A stretch of DNA of 50,255 nucleotides from CAZGSN01 sp964371655 (GTDB taxonomy: Bacteria > Desulfobacterota > Binatia > HRBIN30), in contig CAYJOD010000043.1 of NCBI GenBank assembly GCA_964371655.1, forward strand, positions 1-50,255, written 5' to 3'. The notes beneath the pieces are model-generated. The model had not been told where the DNA came from. It did not search any database and saw nothing but the letters and a program-made list of their open reading frames with translations. Below are positions 41,796 to 50,255 of this stretch, one piece after another; the first letter of the stretch is position 1; every line of letters starts with the position of its first letter. The translations under genes were made by a program, and so were the position numbers.

Positions 41796-42928
41796 GTCTG
41801 GCCCTTTTAAAGAGCTTACGGCAGCAGTTCTTCATCGCACGGGCGCGGCGGCCCGATTGGGTGCTGCTACTTGCGGCCGCGGCCCTGACCGGCCTCGGCC
41901 TGGTGATGATTCTGAATGCCAGCTACTTCTATGCGGTCGATCATCATGGAGATCCGCTCGTCTACCTGCGTAAGCATTTGCTTGCACTTTGCGCCGGCGG
42001 GGGTGTGCTCCTGGTCATATCGCGGTTGCGCATCGAGGCCTTCGAACGTGTTGCCAACCCGCTCTTCCTGATCTGCGTAGCCGCACTCGCGTTGGTGATG
42101 ATTCCCGGCGTTGGCGTCAATCACGGTGGAGCGCAGCGCTGGATTCATCTCGGACCCTTCAACTTTCAACCGTCGGAGGTCGCCAAGACCGCTCTGGTTC
42201 TGTTCCTGGCGCGCTCGATCGTACGTCGGCGCGACCAGCTGGGCGACTTCATGCGGGGGTTGCTGCCGCACCTGGTCGTAGTGGGCCTCTACGTCGGCTT
42301 CGTGATCGTGCAGCCCGACTTCGGAACCGCTGTGATCCTTGTCCTAGTCGCGGGCATGATGCTGTATTGTGGAGGAGCCAAGACTAGTCACCTCGTCGGG
42401 CTCGCGATGGCCGCCGTGCCGGTTGCGATCTTTGCGGTCGTCCATTGGCCGTATCGACTGCAACGCGTCTTGGCCTTCCTGGACCCGTGGAAATACAGCA
42501 AGACACTCGCCTATCAGCTCTTTCAAAGTCTGATCGCGGTTGGTTCCGGCGGTCTCACCGGAGTCGGCTTCGGAGAGAGCCAACAGAAGATGTTCTTCCT
42601 CCCGGCAGCGCACACGGATTTTATTTTTGCGCTGGTTGGCGAGGAGCTCGGAGCGTTGGGGGCGCTGGCGGTCCTGCTGCTGTTTGCCATCGTCGCGGTT
42701 CGCGGCATACGCGTCGCTATCCGCCATCCCGATCCGTTCGGTAGTATGCTGGCTTTCGGCCTCACCGTCGTCATCGTGATGGAGGCTTTGGTCAACATCG
42801 GTGTGGTCCTCGGGCTCCTACCGACGAAGGGATTGGCTTTGCCCTTCCTGAGCTATGGAGGATCGGCGTTGATCGGCACCCTTCTTCAGATCGGCATCCT
42901 ATCGTCGCTGTCGCGGACCACGGGGTAG
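41792..42928 (+). CDS. ftsW: Lipid II polymerase FtsW
   Basis: A 378-residue SEDS-family inner-membrane glycosyltransferase that polymerises lipid II at the septum with FtsI. About ten hydrophobic segments are present. Family motifs are NHGGAQRWIHLGPFNFQPSE, then VAKTALVLF, VIVQPDFGTAVIL, HTDFIFALVGEELG and the closing LPTKGLALPFLSYGGSAL. The essential Asp of VQPDFG is present. The ATG at 41792 overlaps the murD stop by 4 bp. murG follows after 2 bp. Rod-shape RodA is the close paralog, but position in the cluster favours FtsW. Confidence 0.95.
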   Translation: MSLALLKSLRQQFFIARARRPDWVLLLAAAALTGLGLVMILNASYFYAVDHHGDPLVYLRKHLLALCAGGGVLLVISRLRIEAFERVANPLFLICVAALALVMIPGVGVNHGGAQRWIHLGPFNFQPSEVAKTALVLFLARSIVRRRDQLGDFMRGLLPHLVVVGLYVGFVIVQPDFGTAVILVLVAGMMLYCGGAKTSHLVGLAMAAVPVAIFAVVHWPYRLQRVLAFLDPWKYSKTLAYQLFQSLIAVGSGGLTGVGFGESQQKMFFLPAAHTDFIFALVGEELGALGALAVLLLFAIVAVRGIRVAIRHPDPFGSMLAFGLTVVIVMEALVNIGVVLGLLPTKGLALPFLSYGGSALIGTLLQIGILSSLSRTTG

Positions 42929-42930
42929 CG

Positions 42931-44004
42931 ATGCGGATGATCGTCGCCGGCGGTGGCACCGGAGGGCACCTATTCCCGGGCTTGGCCGTCGCGCAACAAC
43001 TGAAAGCACAGGATGCGCAAGCAGAGGTCTTATTCGTTGGCAGCAAGTATGGAATCGAAGCGACGGTCGTGCCGCGCTCGCGGTTTGCCTTCGAAGCCGT
43101 CGCGATCCGCGGTCTGCGCGGTCGCGGGCTGCGCGGGCTGCTCGAGTTCGCGACGCAAGCTCCCGTCGCCCTGCTGCGTAGCGTACGAACAGTTCGATCG
43201 TTCCGGCCCCAACTGGTCTTGGGGCTCGGAGGCTATAGCTCGGTACCTGTGGTGGTGGCGGCGTGGTTGTGCGGCGTACCGAGCGTCCTGCTGGAACAGA
43301 ACGCGCACCCCGGGATGGCAAATCGGCTCCTTGCTCGCTTTGCTCGCACGGTGTGCACGACATTCCCGGAAAGTGCGCGTTTCTTTCCAGCAGGTAAATC
43401 CCAACACACCGGCAATCCCGTGCGTCAGCTGGCGGGCCAGGGCCAACCGGAGCCTGGCCACTTTACCATCTTCGCATTTGGAGGTAGTCAAGGTGCGCAT
43501 TCGATCAACCGTGCGGCGGTCGATGCCGTAAGAGCTCTCAGAGGACAACTTCAGGGCCTCCGGGTGCTGCATCAGTCGGGCGAGGCGGATATGGTGTGGG
43601 TGGAAAAGCAGTATCGGGAGATGCAGGTCGACGCTGAGGTGCACGCCTTTGTGCACGACATGGGGCGTGCCTACGGTTGCGCCGATGTGGTTGTCTGCCG
43701 CGCCGGAGCGACGACTCTCGCCGAGATCACCACGTTGGGAAAGGCCGCGATTCTCGTCCCGTATCCGTTCGCCGCCGACGACCACCAACGCGCCAACGCC
43801 GATTCGCTGGTCAGCCGCGGTGCCGCCGAGTTGATTGCCGACGCCGATCTCAACGGTGAGGTTCTCGCGAAACGCGTGATCGCGTTGGCAAGTGATCCCG
43901 ATCGCCGCGCTCGTATGGCGGCAGCGGCAAGCGCGTTGGCTACTCCCGATGCGGCCCCGCACGTGCTTCGAATTTGCTCGCAGATTGCGGGGGAGGCTGC
44001 GTAG
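42931..44004 (+). CDS. murG: Lipid II synthase MurG
   Basis: A 357-residue GT-B glycosyltransferase at the inner face of the membrane that adds GlcNAc to lipid I. The N-terminal loop GGGTGGHLFPGLAVAQ, LGLGGYSSVPVV, LLEQNAHPGMANRLL, GNPVRQ, FGGSQGAHSIN and the UDP-GlcNAc site VVCRAGATTLAEITTLGKAA are all present. YPFAADDHQRANA also matches. The length is typical. ATG 42931 lies 2 bp after ftsW. Confidence 0.97.
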   Translation: MRMIVAGGGTGGHLFPGLAVAQQLKAQDAQAEVLFVGSKYGIEATVVPRSRFAFEAVAIRGLRGRGLRGLLEFATQAPVALLRSVRTVRSFRPQLVLGLGGYSSVPVVVAAWLCGVPSVLLEQNAHPGMANRLLARFARTVCTTFPESARFFPAGKSQHTGNPVRQLAGQGQPEPGHFTIFAFGGSQGAHSINRAAVDAVRALRGQLQGLRVLHQSGEADMVWVEKQYREMQVDAEVHAFVHDMGRAYGCADVVVCRAGATTLAEITTLGKAAILVPYPFAADDHQRANADSLVSRGAAELIADADLNGEVLAKRVIALASDPDRRARMAAAASALATPDAAPHVLRICSQIAGEAA

Positions 44005-44005
44005 A

Positions 44006-45412
44006 ATGAGTCCGTTGTTCAAACCTTCACGCCAGATTCACTTCGTGGGCATCGGTGGCGTCGGCATGAGCGGCATCGCCCAGGTTCTCCTCAAGTTGGG
44101 CCACGAGGTGTCGGGCTCCGACATGGCGGAATCGGAGACCACACGCCGTCTGGTCGCCCTCGGAGCCAGAGTGACGTACGGCCATCGCGAAGAGGCAGTG
44201 GCGCCGGGTACGGATGCGGTGGTCATCTCGTCCGCCGTCAAGTTCTCGAATCCCGAAGTCATGCGCGCCCGCGAGCTGAATATCCCGGTCATCCCGCGCG
44301 CCGAGATGCTCGCCGAGCTGATGCGCATGAAGTGGGGCATCGCCGTCGCCGGTACGCACGGCAAGACGACCACGACCTCGTTGATCGCTGCGGTCCTCGG
44401 TCGTGCCAATCTCGATCCTACGGTCATCATCGGTGGCAAGCTGCACGCCCTCGGCAGCAATGCCCAGCTTGGCAAGGGCGATCTCCTCGTTGCCGAGGCC
44501 GACGAAAGCGATGGCACCTTTCTGCTGCTGTCGCCGGCGATCAGCGTCGTGACCAACATTGACCCCGAACACCTCGATTACTACGGCGACATGGACCGCG
44601 TTCGCAGCGCCTACCTGGAGTTCATGAACCGTGTTCCGTTCTTTGGCGCCGCCGTCGCCTGCTTGGACGATCTCGCCTTGCGCTCTCTCATTCCTCAGGT
44701 GCGCAAGCGCGTCGTGACCTACGGGACTACTCCGGAGGCCGACTACGTCGCCCGCGACCTCTCGGTGTCCGGAATGGATACCAGCTTCACGGTGGAACAC
44801 CTGGGTACCTCCCTCGGCCGCCTCACCGTGCGCATGCCCGGCCGCCATCAGGCGCTCAATGCCCTCGCGGCCTTGGCGGTGGCCAACGAGCTCGAAGTAC
44901 CCTTTGACACAGTTCGCGCCGCGCTCGCCGACTTCGGCGGCATCCATCGCCGCTTCGAGCTCTGTGGCGAGGCCAACGGGACGTTGGTGGTAAGCGACTA
45001 CGGCCATCATCCAACCGAGGTTCGCGCCACCCTCGCCGCCGCGCGCGAGGGATTTGGACGCCGCCTGGTCGTCCTGTTTCAGCCGCATCGCTACACGCGT
45101 ACGCGCGATTTATTCCCTGAGTTTCTCGAGGCCTTCGACTGTGCCGACCAGCTGGTACTGACCGAAATCTACGCCGCCGGCGAAGACCCGATCGAGGGCG
45201 TCTGCGGCGAGGCGCTCTACCAGGCGCTGAAGCGTCGCGGCCATCTCGACGTCTCCTTCGTTCCCGACTGGCGCGATCTCGTGGAAGCGGTTCGACCCAC
45301 CCTGCGTCCGGGCGACCTCGTCGTCGTCCTCGGAGCGGGCTCGATTTACGCAACCGGCGAGGCGCTGGTTCATGCTCTGTCCGGTAACACCGCGACGGTG
45401 ACGATGCAGTAG
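44006..45412 (+). CDS. murC: UDP-MurNAc--L-Ala ligase
   Basis: A 468-residue Mur ligase that adds the first L-alanine to UDP-MurNAc. HFVGIGGVGMSGIAQVL opens the N-terminal domain, followed by GSDMAESETTRRL. The ATP loop is AGTHGKTTTTSLIAAV near residue 115; VAEADESDGTF and TNIDPEHLDYYGD are MurC-specific. SDYGHHPTEVRATL, VLFQPHRYTRTRDLF and TEIYAAGEDPIEGV close the C-terminal domain. GGGGAGG (43989-43995) lies upstream of the ATG at 44006, just after the murG stop. A murC-ddl fusion, seen in some bacteria, is not present. Confidence 0.97.
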   Translation: MSPLFKPSRQIHFVGIGGVGMSGIAQVLLKLGHEVSGSDMAESETTRRLVALGARVTYGHREEAVAPGTDAVVISSAVKFSNPEVMRARELNIPVIPRAEMLAELMRMKWGIAVAGTHGKTTTTSLIAAVLGRANLDPTVIIGGKLHALGSNAQLGKGDLLVAEADESDGTFLLLSPAISVVTNIDPEHLDYYGDMDRVRSAYLEFMNRVPFFGAAVACLDDLALRSLIPQVRKRVVTYGTTPEADYVARDLSVSGMDTSFTVEHLGTSLGRLTVRMPGRHQALNALAALAVANELEVPFDTVRAALADFGGIHRRFELCGEANGTLVVSDYGHHPTEVRATLAAAREGFGRRLVVLFQPHRYTRTRDLFPEFLEAFDCADQLVLTEIYAAGEDPIEGVCGEALYQALKRRGHLDVSFVPDWRDLVEAVRPTLRPGDLVVVLGAGSIYATGEALVHALSGNTATVTMQ

Positions 45413-45424
45413 GTCGGAGGGCGT

Positions 45425-46360
45425 GTGGCAGTAACCGGCATCGAGCGGCACGACTTCCAGAGTGTTTTCGGCGAGCGCGTGCGCTTCGATGAGCCACTCA
45501 GCAGCCATACGTCCTTTCGCATCGGCGGTCCCGCCGATGTCTGGGTCGAGGTCACCACGCACGACGATATCCGTGCCGTGCAGCACCTTGCCCGAGCCCA
45601 GGGCCTGCGTTTGTGGATCCTGGGCGGTGGGACCAATGTCTTGGTCAGTGATCGTGGCGTTCGTGGCGTCGTGCTCCATCTGAGCCGGCCGTTGGCCTCG
45701 ATCGAATGGAACGCGAACGGTAAGGGTACCTACGTTCGGGCCGGTGCGGCGCTGCCGTTCAAACGTTTGGTCGTCGAAACCGTCGAGCGCCATCTCACCG
45801 GCCTCGAGTTCGCCGAAGGTATTCCAGGAACGGTCGGGGGTGGGCTGCTGATGAATGCGGGCGCCTTCGGAGGCGAGATTTCGAATGCCGTGAGCGCCAT
45901 GGAAGGAGTCGATGCGGCGGGCGAGTCGCGCCGTATCGCCCGCGCCGATCTGCGTTTTTCTTATCGCCACTTCGACCTGCCGGACGGGTTCATCGTTACC
46001 CATGTCGAGTTCTTGCTGCACCACGATGATCCGACTGCGATTCTTGCCAAGCGTGGCGATGCCAAGCACCGGCGCGAGGAGCACCAGCCGCTCGGCTACC
46101 CGAACGCCGGATCGGTCTTCAAGAATCCGCCTGGGAAGTTTGCCGGGCGTCTGCTGGAAGCAGCCGGCATGAAGGGTCTGGTTCATGGCGGTGCCATGGT
46201 CTCCAACGAGCACGCCAACTTCATCGTCAACACCGGCGGCGCCAGCGCCGCCGACGTGCGCGCCCTGATCGACGAGGCGCGGCGTCGTCTTCGCGATGCT
46301 CACGGCATCGAGCTCCAGTTGGAGGTTAAGCTGGTCGGTGACTGGGACGCCGCGCCATGA
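45425..46360 (+). CDS. murB: UDP-N-acetylenolpyruvoylglucosamine reductase
   Basis: A 311-residue FAD enzyme that reduces enolpyruvyl-UDP-GlcNAc to UDP-MurNAc with NADPH. The FAD-binding part has SSHTSFRIGGPADVWVE, LWILGGGTNVLVSDRG and FAEGIPGTVGGGLLMNAGAF. The second part has YPNAGSVFKNPPG with the catalytic Ser and AGRLLEAAGMKGL. The missing Tyr loop and the YPNAGS.FKNP form suggest type II MurB. The start is GTG at 45425 just after GGAGG (45416-45420), a tight 4-nt spacing. Its stop overlaps ftsQ by 4 bp, where ddl would usually sit. Confidence 0.95.
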   Translation: MAVTGIERHDFQSVFGERVRFDEPLSSHTSFRIGGPADVWVEVTTHDDIRAVQHLARAQGLRLWILGGGTNVLVSDRGVRGVVLHLSRPLASIEWNANGKGTYVRAGAALPFKRLVVETVERHLTGLEFAEGIPGTVGGGLLMNAGAFGGEISNAVSAMEGVDAAGESRRIARADLRFSYRHFDLPDGFIVTHVEFLLHHDDPTAILAKRGDAKHRREEHQPLGYPNAGSVFKNPPGKFAGRLLEAAGMKGLVHGGAMVSNEHANFIVNTGGASAADVRALIDEARRRLRDAHGIELQLEVKLVGDWDAAP

Positions 46361-47175
46361 AGAATCGCCGCTCTGTAAGCCGATCGTCGCAGTGGGTGTG
46401 GCGCGTCTTGCGTAGCGCGGTGGTGGCGACGTGTGGCGTCGCCGTCGCCGTCGCCATCGTCTACGAAGCAACCTGGGCGATTCGCTTCGTGACCTCGCAT
46501 CCGTATTTCACCCTGACCGAGATTCATGTGCAGGGAAATCGCCGCCTCGGTCGTGACGAAATCCTCAAAGTGGCCGAGCTGGAGCCGGGAATGAGTAGCT
46601 GGGACGTATCTCCGGAAGGCATGCGCATGAACTTACTGCGCAACCCGTGGATTCGCGAAGCCGAGATCCGGCGCGAGTTTCCCAATGAATTGTCGATTGC
46701 CGTCGTGGAACGCCGTCCGACGGCGGTGGTGCAGCTCGACGGCTTTTACTACGTCGATCGTCAGGGCCGCGTGCTTGGCCCTCTTGGTGCCAACGATAGT
46801 CGCGACTTCCCGCTTATCACCGGACTCAACACCCCCGCTGCGAAGAATTACGCGGCTGCGGGAATTCGCCGCGCCTTGCGCTTGCTGCGGCTCTGCGCCC
46901 GAGAAAACGTCTTCGGTGCGGTATCCGAAATCGCCATGGACCGAGATTATGGTCCCACCGTCTTTCCGCTCCACCCGGCCGTCGGCGTGCGCTTGGGCTG
47001 GGGTGATTGGCGGCGGAAGATCGCCAGCTCGCAACGCGTATTGCGGGCTTGGGAGGGTAAGACCGAGCAAGTGCACATGATCGATCTGTCGTTTCGCAAC
47101 CGCGCCGTTGTGAAGCTCAAGGATGCCCCACCACCCGTCAAGGCCGAGACGCGCAAGAAGGGGACGCGCGTTTGA
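46357..47175 (+). CDS. ftsQ: Cell-division protein FtsQ
   Basis: A 272-residue bitopic divisome protein: a short basic cytoplasmic N-terminus, one membrane helix (VVATCGVAVAVAIVYEATWA), a POTRA domain (YFTLTEIHVQGNRRLGRDEI, then NLLRNPWIREAEIRREFPNE) and the FtsQ beta domain (IAVVERRPTAVVQLDGFYYV, DRQGRVL). FtsQ scaffolds FtsB and FtsL. The C-terminal tail is Lys/Arg-rich (VKAETRKKGTRV). ATG 46357 overlaps murB by 4 bp. A 139-bp gap to ftsA, without a clear promoter, follows. Confidence 0.93.
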   Translation: MKNRRSVSRSSQWVWRVLRSAVVATCGVAVAVAIVYEATWAIRFVTSHPYFTLTEIHVQGNRRLGRDEILKVAELEPGMSSWDVSPEGMRMNLLRNPWIREAEIRREFPNELSIAVVERRPTAVVQLDGFYYVDRQGRVLGPLGANDSRDFPLITGLNTPAAKNYAAAGIRRALRLLRLCARENVFGAVSEIAMDRDYGPTVFPLHPAVGVRLGWGDWRRKIASSQRVLRAWEGKTEQVHMIDLSFRNRAVVKLKDAPPPVKAETRKKGTRV

Positions 47176-47314
47176 GTGTAAAAAACGAAAGAGAGCTTCG
47201 TCGGGTAGAGACAAGCGCCCCCGATCAATGGTATAGGCGACGACATCAAGTAGTCGATGCGTGTAAGGCAAGTGGTGGATGTGCGAGTGATGTGAGGGGT
47301 TGCTGATCGACGCC

Positions 47315-48598
47315 ATGGCGAAGAATCCGGAGCTACTGGTCGGACTTGATATCGGCACGTCGAAAGTTGCGGCAGTCGTTGCCGAGGTGACGGATGGCTC
47401 CGTCACCGTGCACGGCGTCGGCTCTGCACCCACGGAGGGCCTGCGCCGGGGTGTCGTCGTCAACATCGACGCCACCGTACATTCCATCGAAAGCGCGATT
47501 CGCGAGGCGGAAGTCACCGCCGGCTGCGAGATTCACACGGTCATCACCGACGTCTCGGGAAGTCATATCCGCGGCTTCAATAGCCACGGCGTCGTGAAGC
47601 TACGCAATCAAGAGGTGGATCGTGCCGACGTTGATCGGGTCCTCAACGCCGCGCGCGTTCTGGCCTTGCCGGCAGACCGCGACATCTTGCACGTGCTGCC
47701 GCAGGGGTTCGTTTTGGACGATCAAGACGGAATTCCGTGGCCGGTCGGAATGTCAGGCTCGCAGCTCGAGGCCCATGCCCACGTGATCACAACTGCCTCC
47801 GCGGCGGTTAACAACGTCGTGAAGTGTTGCCAACGCGCCGGGCTCCACGTCGCCGATTTGGTGCTCGAGGCGCTCGCCGTTGCCGAAGCCGTGGTCACCC
47901 CCGCCGAAAAAGAGCTGGCCGTGGCGATGGTCGATGTCGGAGCTGGGACGACTGATGTCCTGGTCTTTCATCAAGGGAGACTCAAGCACACCGCCGTCCT
48001 GCCGCTCGGCGGGAACCACGTGACCAACGATGTCGCCGCCGGCCTGCAGACGCCGTTTCGCGAAGCCGAGTTCATCAAGGTCCGCCATGGGTGCGCGTTG
48101 GTGCGCTTGGTCGGCGACGATCAGATGGTCGAAGTTCCCACCGTCGGCGGTCGTGCCGCGCGCGTCGTCGCGCGTCGTACGCTGGCGAACATCATCGAAG
48201 CACGCATGGAAGAGATATTCACCTTGGCCAGGAACCAACTCGTGAAGAGTGGTTTCGATGAGGGCCTCCACTCCGGTATCGTTCTCAGCGGCGGTGGTGT
48301 GCAGATGGAGGGGATCGTGGCGCTAGCGGAGCAGGTCTTCAAAGTGCCGGTGCGCCTCGGTGTGCCGCTCGCCGCCGAAGAATCCAATGGCGCCGCTGCC
48401 ACCGCGGTCAACAATACATGGATCGCCGCGGCAGTCGGCCTGGTGCAGTACGGAGCTCGTCCGCGCGATTTTGTGCCGGCCTACACGGCTCAGGGCAGTG
48501 CGCGCGGTCGTTGGGTGCAGAGCGTAAAGGGTTGGTTGGGAGGACTCGCTCCGAGGCCGCAGGCGGTGTGGGATCGACTGCGCCTCCGTGCATCGTAG
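47315..48598 (+). CDS. ftsA: Cell-division actin-like protein FtsA
   Basis: A 427-residue actin-family ATPase that tethers FtsZ filaments to the membrane. LLVGLDIGTSKVAAVVAEV is phosphate 1. SGSHIRGFNSHGVV and AAINVVKC-like regions belong to the 1C domain. VDVGAGTTDVLVFHQG is phosphate 2 and GIVLSGGGVQMEGIVALAEQ is the adenosine site. The C-terminal WVQSVKGWLGGLAPR is a plausible amphipathic membrane-targeting helix. ATG 47315 was chosen; an in-frame TTG at 47300 is possible. A GAGGGG at 47294 is 15 nt upstream. Confidence 0.96.
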   Translation: MAKNPELLVGLDIGTSKVAAVVAEVTDGSVTVHGVGSAPTEGLRRGVVVNIDATVHSIESAIREAEVTAGCEIHTVITDVSGSHIRGFNSHGVVKLRNQEVDRADVDRVLNAARVLALPADRDILHVLPQGFVLDDQDGIPWPVGMSGSQLEAHAHVITTASAAVNNVVKCCQRAGLHVADLVLEALAVAEAVVTPAEKELAVAMVDVGAGTTDVLVFHQGRLKHTAVLPLGGNHVTNDVAAGLQTPFREAEFIKVRHGCALVRLVGDDQMVEVPTVGGRAARVVARRTLANIIEARMEEIFTLARNQLVKSGFDEGLHSGIVLSGGGVQMEGIVALAEQVFKVPVRLGVPLAAEESNGAAATAVNNTWIAAAVGLVQYGARPRDFVPAYTAQGSARGRWVQSVKGWLGGLAPRPQAVWDRLRLRAS

Positions 48599-48707
48599 AA
48601 ATCATCGCTCAGGGGTTTACCCTTGGGCTTAGGTCGAGTAGGACGGCGCACGTGGAATACTCATTGGGAGTTGCGAGGCATCGCTACCTCGCGGGAGGAG
48701 GGGACGT

Positions 48708-49982
48708 ATGATCGAATTGGTTCCGCCAGCACAGGTGCTAGGAGCCCGGATCAAAGTCGTCGGAGTCGGCGGCGGCGGCGGCAATGCCGTCAACACGATG
48801 ATTCAGTCGGGACTCACTGGTGTCGAGTTCATCGCCGCCAATACCGATGTCCAGGCGATCGCCAGGAACGAATCCCCGGTCAAAGTCCAGCTCGGCGCGC
48901 AGCTCACAAAGGGCCTCGGTGCCGGCGCCGATCCCGAGATCGGTCGCCAGGCGGCCCTCGACGACAGTGAGATGCTTCGCGACCACTTGGCGGGTGCCGA
49001 CATGGTCTTTGTGACCGCCGGTATGGGCGGCGGCACGGGCACCGGCGGTGCCCCGGTGGTGGCGCGTATCGCGCGCGAGCTCGGTGCCCTGACGGTTGCC
49101 GTCGTCACCAAACCGTTCATGTTCGAGGGCAAGAAGCGCATGCGCCAGGCGGACGAGGGCATGACCGATCTGAAGGATGCCGTCGATACCCTGATCGCGA
49201 TCCCCAATGAACGTCTGCTCGCCATCGCCGGCCGCAACACCAGCCTCGTCGATACGTTCCGCAAGGCCGACGACGTCCTCCTGCAGGCCGTGCGCGGCAT
49301 CTCCGATCTCATCACCGAAACCGGTTTGATCAACCTCGACTTTGCCGATGTGCGCACGATCATGTCCGGAATGGGCATGGCCATGATGGGCACCGGGGTC
49401 GCCAGCGGCGAGAATCGCGCCGTCGAGGCGGCACAGAAGGCGATCTCGAGCCCACTGCTCGAAGATATGTCGATCTTCGGTGCGCAAGGGTTGTTGATCA
49501 ACATCACGGGTAGCCAGGACCTATCGCTTCACGAGGTGAACGAAGCCGCATCGCTGATCCAGCGTGAAGCGCACGAGGACGCGAACATCATCTTCGGCGC
49601 CGCGATCGACGAGCGCATGGGTGACGAGATTCGCATCACCGTGATCGCCACCGGCTTTGAGGTTGCGCAGCGCGCGGTACAGCGCCCGGTCGTGGCGCTG
49701 GCCCCGCCGAAGGAAGTCGTTGCCCCGACGGTCTCGGCAACCCCGCCGATTCGCCAGAGCCCGGCACGCACCGTTCCCCGCGATGCCTCGCGTCCGGTGG
49801 TGCGCATGGGTACGATCATCGACAACGGTGAGAGCCCAACCTGGCAGCGCCCCAACAGCCAGCCCGAAGCGCAGAACGGCAAGCCGGACAACGTCAGCGT
49901 CGAAGAGTTCACGATGTCGGAAGAGGGTGACGATCAGTACGAGATCCCCGCCTTCCTACGCAAGAACGCCGGCGCGATGTAA
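48708..49982 (+). CDS. ftsZ: Cell-division GTPase FtsZ
   Basis: A 424-residue tubulin-like GTPase that forms the Z ring. VVGVGGGGGNAVNTM binds GTP, the signature loop GMGGGTGTGGAP begins at residue 106, and the T7 region is NLDFADVRTIM. A proline-rich linker from about residue 325 leads to the C-terminal peptide DQYEIPAFLRKN, the docking site for FtsA and ZipA-like partners. GGAGGAGGGG precedes the ATG at 48708 with good spacing, implying high translation. A strong terminator follows. The C-terminal peptide is followed by only four residues. Confidence 0.98.
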   Translation: MIELVPPAQVLGARIKVVGVGGGGGNAVNTMIQSGLTGVEFIAANTDVQAIARNESPVKVQLGAQLTKGLGAGADPEIGRQAALDDSEMLRDHLAGADMVFVTAGMGGGTGTGGAPVVARIARELGALTVAVVTKPFMFEGKKRMRQADEGMTDLKDAVDTLIAIPNERLLAIAGRNTSLVDTFRKADDVLLQAVRGISDLITETGLINLDFADVRTIMSGMGMAMMGTGVASGENRAVEAAQKAISSPLLEDMSIFGAQGLLINITGSQDLSLHEVNEAASLIQREAHEDANIIFGAAIDERMGDEIRITVIATGFEVAQRAVQRPVVALAPPKEVVAPTVSATPPIRQSPARTVPRDASRPVVRMGTIIDNGESPTWQRPNSQPEAQNGKPDNVSVEEFTMSEEGDDQYEIPAFLRKNAGAM

Positions 49983-50021
49983 GGCCAGGGTCACGGCAAG
50001 ACACAGCAGACCCAATGACAC

Positions 50022-50054
50022 AGGGGCGCGCCGCGGCGCGCCCCTGCCGTTTTA
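50022..50054 (+). terminator. Rho-independent terminator after ftsZ
   Basis: caggggcgcgcc (50022-50033) pairs with ggcgcgcccctg (50036-50047), a perfect 12-bp stem with a GC centre, followed by ccgtttt (50048-50054). It lies 39 bp after the ftsZ stop. Confidence 0.88.
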
Positions 50055-50210
50055 CGACAACATCTTCCAGGGGTAGGGTGCGCCACGCGCACCGATCGGG
50101 TGTATGGCGACCCGGATGGACTTGCTCACGACCGCTCGGAGGACCCGGCTAACGCGGGCTGTAGGCGCAGGACTGCTTTGCACATAAATTCGTCGTGGGT
50201 GCTTTGGAGT

Positions 50211-50233
50211 GCGGGAGCTTGCTCCCGCTTTTC
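50211..50233 (+). terminator. Second rho-independent terminator, no gene seen before it
   Basis: gcgggag (50211-50217), loop cttg, ctcccgc (50222-50228), followed by ttttc. The 156 bp before it (50055-50210) have no open frame with a ribosome-binding site. It may back up the ftsZ terminator or end an unrecognised small RNA. Confidence 0.8.
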
Positions 50234-50255
50234 TGTCACCCCACGGCTCACGGCG

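Noticed and set aside
1..50255. CRISPR arrays, insertion sequences, integrases, attachment sites
   Set aside because: No regularly spaced repeats, transposase or integrase motifs were found on either strand by eye.

Overview
The window comes from a high-GC, Gram-negative-type bacterium. It carries a division and cell-wall (dcw) cluster, a prokaryotic glutathione synthetase, GlnE, and a deltaproteobacteria-like order of genes (C4 zinc-ribbon gene, RNase P RNA, then mraZ). Large secreted proteins with long threonine-proline tracts are common in uncultured Binatota/Desulfobacterota-like lineages. That placement is inferred from recalled gene content and not proven here. No CRISPR array, insertion sequence, phage gene or integrase was seen.

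Layout. 1-4.8 kb: a metallo-beta-lactamase-fold hydrolase, then an alkyl-DHAP-synthase-like FAD oxidase and an FGGY sugar kinase that look co-transcribed. 4.8-7.1 kb: a short tandem DNA repeat and a 686-residue coiled-coil protein containing 87-residue internal repeats. 7.2-8.0 kb: a yybP-ykoY (Mn2+) riboswitch, a hairpin that encloses the ribosome-binding site and start codon, and a TMEM165/GDT1-type cation exporter. 8.1-8.8 kb: a PemK/MazF-type toxin-antitoxin pair on the minus strand. 9.0-15.5 kb: comM (minus), divergent from dprA-topA-trmFO. 15.6-19.8 kb: two secreted Thr-Pro-rich proteins sharing an N-terminal domain. 19.9-23.9 kb: glnE and ilvE.

24.0-29.0 kb: four paralogous secreted proteins of unknown function in the order A-B-A-B. 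Each A gene is preceded by a TTGACA-N17-TATAAG promoter, and the array ends in a strong terminator. This looks like a duplicated two-gene transcription unit and is the most likely undescribed system in the window. 29.1-31.0 kb: gshB (minus) and a glycerophosphodiester phosphodiesterase. 31.1-34.9 kb: rpsU-cvpA-dnaG, a CAU tRNA, a C4 zinc-ribbon protein and rnpB.

35.0-50.0 kb: the dcw cluster mraZ-ftsL-ftsI-murF-mraY-murD-ftsW-murG-murC-murB-ftsQ-ftsA-ftsZ, tightly packed with many 4-bp overlaps. The usual rsmH, murE and ddl are missing from it. MurF, MraY, MurD, MurG, MurC and MurB make lipid II, FtsW and FtsI polymerise and crosslink it at the septum, and FtsQ, FtsL, FtsA and FtsZ form the divisome. 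A 116-bp stretch of nearly pure G/C inside murD is suspicious and may be an assembly error. Strong hairpin terminators follow ftsZ.
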